Assembly: GCA_018401355.1 (NCBI GenBank)
Contig: JAGYLD010000018.1
Coordinates: forward strand, 1 to 39,521
Direction of reading: 5' to 3'
DNA length: 39,521 nucleotides
Origin: Bacteroidales bacterium
GTDB taxonomy: Bacteria > Bacteroidota > Bacteroidia > Bacteroidales > B18-G4
Made by a program: the position numbers and the translations under genes. Positions 36,426-39,521 of the stretch are shown here, in pieces. How positions within the stretch are numbered: position 1 is the first letter of the stretch; each line of letters opens with the position of its first letter. Under the pieces are notes generated by a model. It searched no databases, was not told where the DNA came from, and saw nothing but the letters and a program-made list of their open reading frames with translations.

Positions 36426-37595
36426 TCATTCATCAGGAAATTTCTCAGGTTTTGAAAACTCCGGGTTCGCAATAAATTCCTCATCCCTCAGTGTTTTAAT
36501 AAATGCGATCAGATCTGCTTTTTCCTGGGCAGTAAGCTGGGTACCCCCATTGGCGATATGATGCATCAGTGGGTCGATTTGAGGAGACCAAACCAGGTGA
36601 TGAGAGTAAAATTCAACTACTTCCTCCAGGGTCTTGAACCTGCCATCATGCATATATGGTGCAGTATATTCAATATTTCTCAGGGTAGTAGCTTTGTATG
36701 CACCTTTATCATTGGGATCTCCTGTAATGGAATACCGGTCCAGCGGATCATTAAAAACCGAATCTTTCCCATTATTATAATATAAATGTGTTGTAAACAA
36801 TGGGTTTCCTGCTGCACCGTGGCAATGAAAACAATCTGCTCCCTCTTCTGTAGTAAAAAGCACATAGCCATTTAGCTCAGAGCCTGTCAGTTGGACTTCA
36901 CCACGCATGAACTTATCAAATTTTGAATTGGCGGATATCAGGGTTCTAATAAATTGTGCAATGGCTTTGCTCATATTTTTAACTGTCACCTGATCTGATC
37001 CAAAGGCTTTTTTAAATAATTCAGGATAACCGGGTGTATTTTGAATGACAGCTTTGGCCTTGTTGGTATCACTGTTCATCTCATGAGGTGCAACAATGCC
37101 CATCCATACAAGATCTTCAATATTCCTGAATTTGGGATCCGGGTTATTGGGATTCACCTTCCCATTCCAAAGATAGCCGGTGTGATTCCAAACAAGATTC
37201 ATCAAAGGAAGCATAACATGATGGGTTGGGATACCGGTAACTCCAAAGGTATATCCTCCGGTATATTTGGGATGGTTGATGCCACATTCAAAAGAGTTTT
37301 CCTGTATATGGCATGTGGCACAACTCATCATGGAGTCAGGATGGGTTCGGCCTGAGATCCTTCCATCATAAAACAGATAACGCCCAAGTTCCAAACCTTC
37401 CACAGTCATAGGATTGTCTTCAGGAATATTCAGTTTGGTGGGAAAACCAAAAGGAATGTCGATTTCGTATGGAGTAGGTTCATATCCTGATGGTAGTGGT
37501 TCCGGATCATCAGATTTTTTACAGGAGATTATCAGAAAGACAATTAATCCTGCAATCAGTATTAAAAATAGCCTGTGATCAGAAAAACTTTTCAT
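36426..37595 (-). CDS. Di-haem cytochrome c peroxidase / MbnH-MauG-like lipoprotein
   Basis: A 389-residue exported protein with lipoprotein signal (LIVFLIISCKK, cysteine 25). Two c-haem sites are visible, CATCH (Cys92, Cys95, His96) and CFHCH (Cys255, Cys258, His259), with family segments GRYLFYDGRISG, TLRNIEYTAPYMHDGRFKTLEEVVEFYS and QEKADLIAFIKTL. The family contains peroxide-reducing cytochrome c peroxidases and MauG/MbnH, which oxidise residues of partner proteins. It overlaps the MbnP-like gene by 4 bases (ATGA), which favours the MbnH role: making a copper ligand from tryptophan in MbnP. Peroxidase function cannot be excluded. Confidence 0.88.
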   Translation of the reverse strand: MKSFSDHRLFLILIAGLIVFLIISCKKSDDPEPLPSGYEPTPYEIDIPFGFPTKLNIPEDNPMTVEGLELGRYLFYDGRISGRTHPDSMMSCATCHIQENSFECGINHPKYTGGYTFGVTGIPTHHVMLPLMNLVWNHTGYLWNGKVNPNNPDPKFRNIEDLVWMGIVAPHEMNSDTNKAKAVIQNTPGYPELFKKAFGSDQVTVKNMSKAIAQFIRTLISANSKFDKFMRGEVQLTGSELNGYVLFTTEEGADCFHCHGAAGNPLFTTHLYYNNGKDSVFNDPLDRYSITGDPNDKGAYKATTLRNIEYTAPYMHDGRFKTLEEVVEFYSHHLVWSPQIDPLMHHIANGGTQLTAQEKADLIAFIKTLRDEEFIANPEFSKPEKFPDE

Positions 37596-38392
37596 TTTGT
37601 CACCTCCATGTCAAAAACATTCCAGCCATTTTCACTGGCGATCTTCATGGCTTCCTGGTTCTGCATAATATATCCTCCCCAGATATCGTGATCATATAAA
37701 TGAGGATCCTTAAACCAACGCTCTATGTTCATAGTAAGGGTAAAATCCAATACCTGGTTTTCAGAAATGCTGAAAGCAAGATCAGGAAAACCTACCTTAA
37801 AATCATTATGAACAAACCCAACTATTTGTCCGGCAGTATCCAGTATCTGGCCTATTCCAAGATGAAAATCAAAAGGCTCCACGATCTCGTCCTGATTGTC
37901 CCATTTACCGTTAAGTTTCATGTAATGGTAACCACCACCAAGATATTCCGGCCAAAACATGAATGACTCCGGGGGATTGACAAACATAAAAGACTGGTTT
38001 TTTTCCTGACTGATACCAAAAATAAAAGATATTGAATCATAAACTCCTGCAGGAATCTCATCAGGGATATCCCAATAATGTGTTGAAGGCAGGTCAGTGT
38101 CAATATAATGAATATCCTTCCAGGCCCTGATAAGAATATCTTTTCCATTGCTGCGATGAAGTGTGAGATCAGAAATAAAATACTGGATTTCATTTATGAG
38201 ATATTGGTTTCCGGCTTCATTAAAATACATAAGTGTATCTATAACCAGATCCTTTCCATCAACATAGTGTCTGAAATGCAGGCTGATTTTTCCGGTTGGT
38301 TCAATATCATTGGACTCTTCACTTTCTTTCTTACAGGAAGAAAGGACAAGTAAGATCACGACAATAAGCAGATATGGAAATAGTTTCTTCAT
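37592..38392 (-). CDS. MbnP family lipoprotein (copper-binding candidate)
   Basis: A 266-residue protein with lipoprotein signal (VVILLVLSSCKKE). The body has MbnP-family segments: KISLHFRHYVDGKDLVIDTL, YLINEIQYFISDLTLHRSNG, SISFIFGIS, FWPEYLGGGYHYMKLNGKW and FDFHLGIG, ending in LTMNIERWFKDP.LYDHD. In methanotrophs MbnP binds copper through histidines and a kynurenine made from tryptophan by the di-haem partner MbnH. The overlapping downstream gene is just such a di-haem protein. Which tryptophan would be modified cannot be told here. Copper is inferred from the family; another metal is possible. Confidence 0.85.
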   Translation of the reverse strand: MKKLFPYLLIVVILLVLSSCKKESEESNDIEPTGKISLHFRHYVDGKDLVIDTLMYFNEAGNQYLINEIQYFISDLTLHRSNGKDILIRAWKDIHYIDTDLPSTHYWDIPDEIPAGVYDSISFIFGISQEKNQSFMFVNPPESFMFWPEYLGGGYHYMKLNGKWDNQDEIVEPFDFHLGIGQILDTAGQIVGFVHNDFKVGFPDLAFSISENQVLDFTLTMNIERWFKDPHLYDHDIWGGYIMQNQEAMKIASENGWNVFDMEVTK

Positions 38393-38437
38393 TATTACTC
38401 CTTACCATAAGACAAATATTGTGGCTTTGGCGTTGCT

Positions 38438-38800
38438 TTATTCAAAGGGGACTGTTCCCGAAACAGTGACATACCTCAAAGTATCGTTCATACTGGAGCC
38501 TTGCTTGAATATCTTTCCGTCAATGAATATCTGAACTTTTATTCCATCGGTTGGATTTTTATACAAAGCGGACATAAACACAATATCTCCCTGCTCACCC
38601 TGAAAGGAATACTGCCAGACATCTTCTCTACTTTCAGGGATTACCTGGGTTTTGATCAAGTGACTTTTGACATCCCTGTAATTCAGAAAGAAACCGGTAC
38701 TGTTATCAGAAACCTGATAAACAATATCTTTTTTTTCCTCTTTATTGCAAGCCAGTAATGAAAGCGTCAGGAAAACTATAAGTATGTTCATTATTTTCAT
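38438..38800 (-). CDS. Small lipoprotein of unknown function
   Basis: A 120-residue protein with a clear lipoprotein signal (MKIMNILIVFLTLSLLACNK, lipidated Cys18). The rest is beta-strand-like (DNSTGFFLNYRDVKSHLIKT, GDIVFMSALYKNPTDGIKVQ) and ends in a DTLRYVTVSGTVPFE segment. No family was recognised. It lies 5 bases after the TonB receptor stop and 45 bases before the MbnP-like gene, so it is probably part of the same surface metal operon, perhaps as a surface or periplasmic accessory of the receptor. Confidence 0.8.
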   Translation of the reverse strand: MKIMNILIVFLTLSLLACNKEEKKDIVYQVSDNSTGFFLNYRDVKSHLIKTQVIPESREDVWQYSFQGEQGDIVFMSALYKNPTDGIKVQIFIDGKIFKQGSSMNDTLRYVTVSGTVPFE

Positions 38801-38805
38801 ATAAC

Positions 38806-39521
38806 TTACAATTTAAAAATTAGATTAACATAAAACGATCTTCCAGGTTCATAAAGGTTTTTCATGCTTCCGATGATCCTTCTGTTCAGATGCTCATAAT
38901 ATGCTTTATCAAAAAGATTGTTGATACCTCCGGCCACCGTAAGATACTCATTGAAATTCCATTTCATTGAAGCGCCTGCTGTAACAAAACCAGGTGTCTC
39001 CTCTTCATTATAAGAAGCAGAGGGACGATCCTGTTTTGCAACCATCCTTACATTTATTCCCGGCACCAGGCTTCCCTTGAAAAAGCTATAATCCAATTCA
39101 ATCCGGGCCTCCAGTGGAGGTATTTCAGGTAGCGGATCGTTATTAACTTTTTTGATTTCCTGAAGATTGCCACTTTCAAAGATGTACTCTTCCGCTTCGG
39201 GATTGATGCCACAAGTCCTTGCCACAGACAATCCTCCTGACCAATTATAAACTGCAGGAGACCGGTAAGTCAATTCCCAACCCCACAAGTAAGCTTCGGG
39301 AATATTCTCAAACTGTTTGACGCCAAGAACACCTGCAGTTTGAGGTTTAGCAATAGATGGGGGAACATACATCCCTGTGATGTAATCATTCACATATGAA
39401 AAGAACCCGGTGACTCCTATGTATCCGGCTCTGTTGTTTTTATATTCGAATTTCAGGTCGGCTTCATGATTTACTTCAGGCTTAAGCTGCGGATTACCCA
39501 GGTAATCATACCTGTCATATC
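38806..39521 (-). CDS. TonB-dependent outer-membrane receptor (C-terminal part)
   Basis: The frame is open to the window edge, so the first part of the gene lies outside. About 238 residues remain. They read as the last strands of a TonB receptor barrel: YDYLGNPQLKPEVNHEADLK (the LGNP-LKPE motif), then VNDYITGMYVP, SYNEEETPGFVTAGASMKWN, VAGGINNLFDKAYYEHLNRR and the terminal GRSFYVNLIFKL with a closing aromatic/hydrophobic strand. Such receptors import metal complexes or other nutrients with ExbBD-TonB energy. Its operon with MbnP- and MbnH-like genes suggests a metal or metal-chelate substrate. An internal GTG at 39393 is not the true start. Confidence 0.93.
   Translation of the reverse strand, partial: YDRYDYLGNPQLKPEVNHEADLKFEYKNNRAGYIGVTGFFSYVNDYITGMYVPPSIAKPQTAGVLGVKQFENIPEAYLWGWELTYRSPAVYNWSGGLSVARTCGINPEAEEYIFESGNLQEIKKVNNDPLPEIPPLEARIELDYSFFKGSLVPGINVRMVAKQDRPSASYNEEETPGFVTAGASMKWNFNEYLTVAGGINNLFDKAYYEHLNRRIIGSMKNLYEPGRSFYVNLIFKL

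Overview
The window looks like a chromosomal segment of a member of the phylum Bacteroidota, probably Bacteroidales-like. Four things point there: type IX secretion (T9SS) sorting domains on secreted proteins, a PorE-like OmpA protein, promoter boxes of the Bacteroidota type (TTTG, about 20 bases, TAnnTTTG), and SpII lipoproteins followed by TonB/MbnP-type surface genes. No rRNA, tRNA, CRISPR array, transposase or integrase was seen. The base composition is moderately AT-rich and mostly even.

Layout. 1-2444 (minus): thrS followed by infC, the classic translation operon, with infC cut by the window edge and apparently starting at an AUA codon. 2477-6644 (minus): a small relic ORF, then a polyamine operon of arginine decarboxylase, agmatinase and a deoxyhypusine-synthase-like enzyme, ending in a UPF0316 membrane protein. 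6804-12945 (minus): ffh, folD, a T9SS cargo protein, queE and a PorE-like OmpA protein packed with overlaps; ffh is broken by a frameshift and a 76-base AT-rich replacement. 13227-18087 (plus): two tandem, closely related T9SS-exported proteins of about 800 residues. 18088-18568: a long inverted repeat, a 60-base pure pyrimidine tract, a truncated FAD-oxidoreductase relic and a strong terminator. 18569-24635 (minus): gdhA, then guaA, a LysM/periplasmic-binding-protein lipid-wall protein and a MORN-like lipoprotein. 24781-27434: an alpha/beta hydrolase fold protein, a Mth938-like protein and a crotonase-fold protein, the two enzymes lacking canonical catalytic residues. 27509-30931 (minus): an operon of an M23 peptidase, a sensor-nucleotidyltransferase fusion and a metallophosphoesterase. 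31094-32404: a MATE transporter in advanced decay. 32613-36385 (plus): a prolyl oligopeptidase and a NodB-like protein. 36426-39521 (minus): a TonB receptor (partial), a small lipoprotein, an MbnP-like protein and a di-haem MbnH/MauG-like peroxidase, which together look like a metal (probably copper) surface-handling operon.

Most interesting items: the sensor-nucleotidyltransferase plus phosphoesterase pair (a possible nucleotide writer/eraser), the MbnP/MbnH-like operon, the broken ffh gene, the AUA start of infC, and the tandem T9SS paralogues. No complete new system can be proved from sequence alone.
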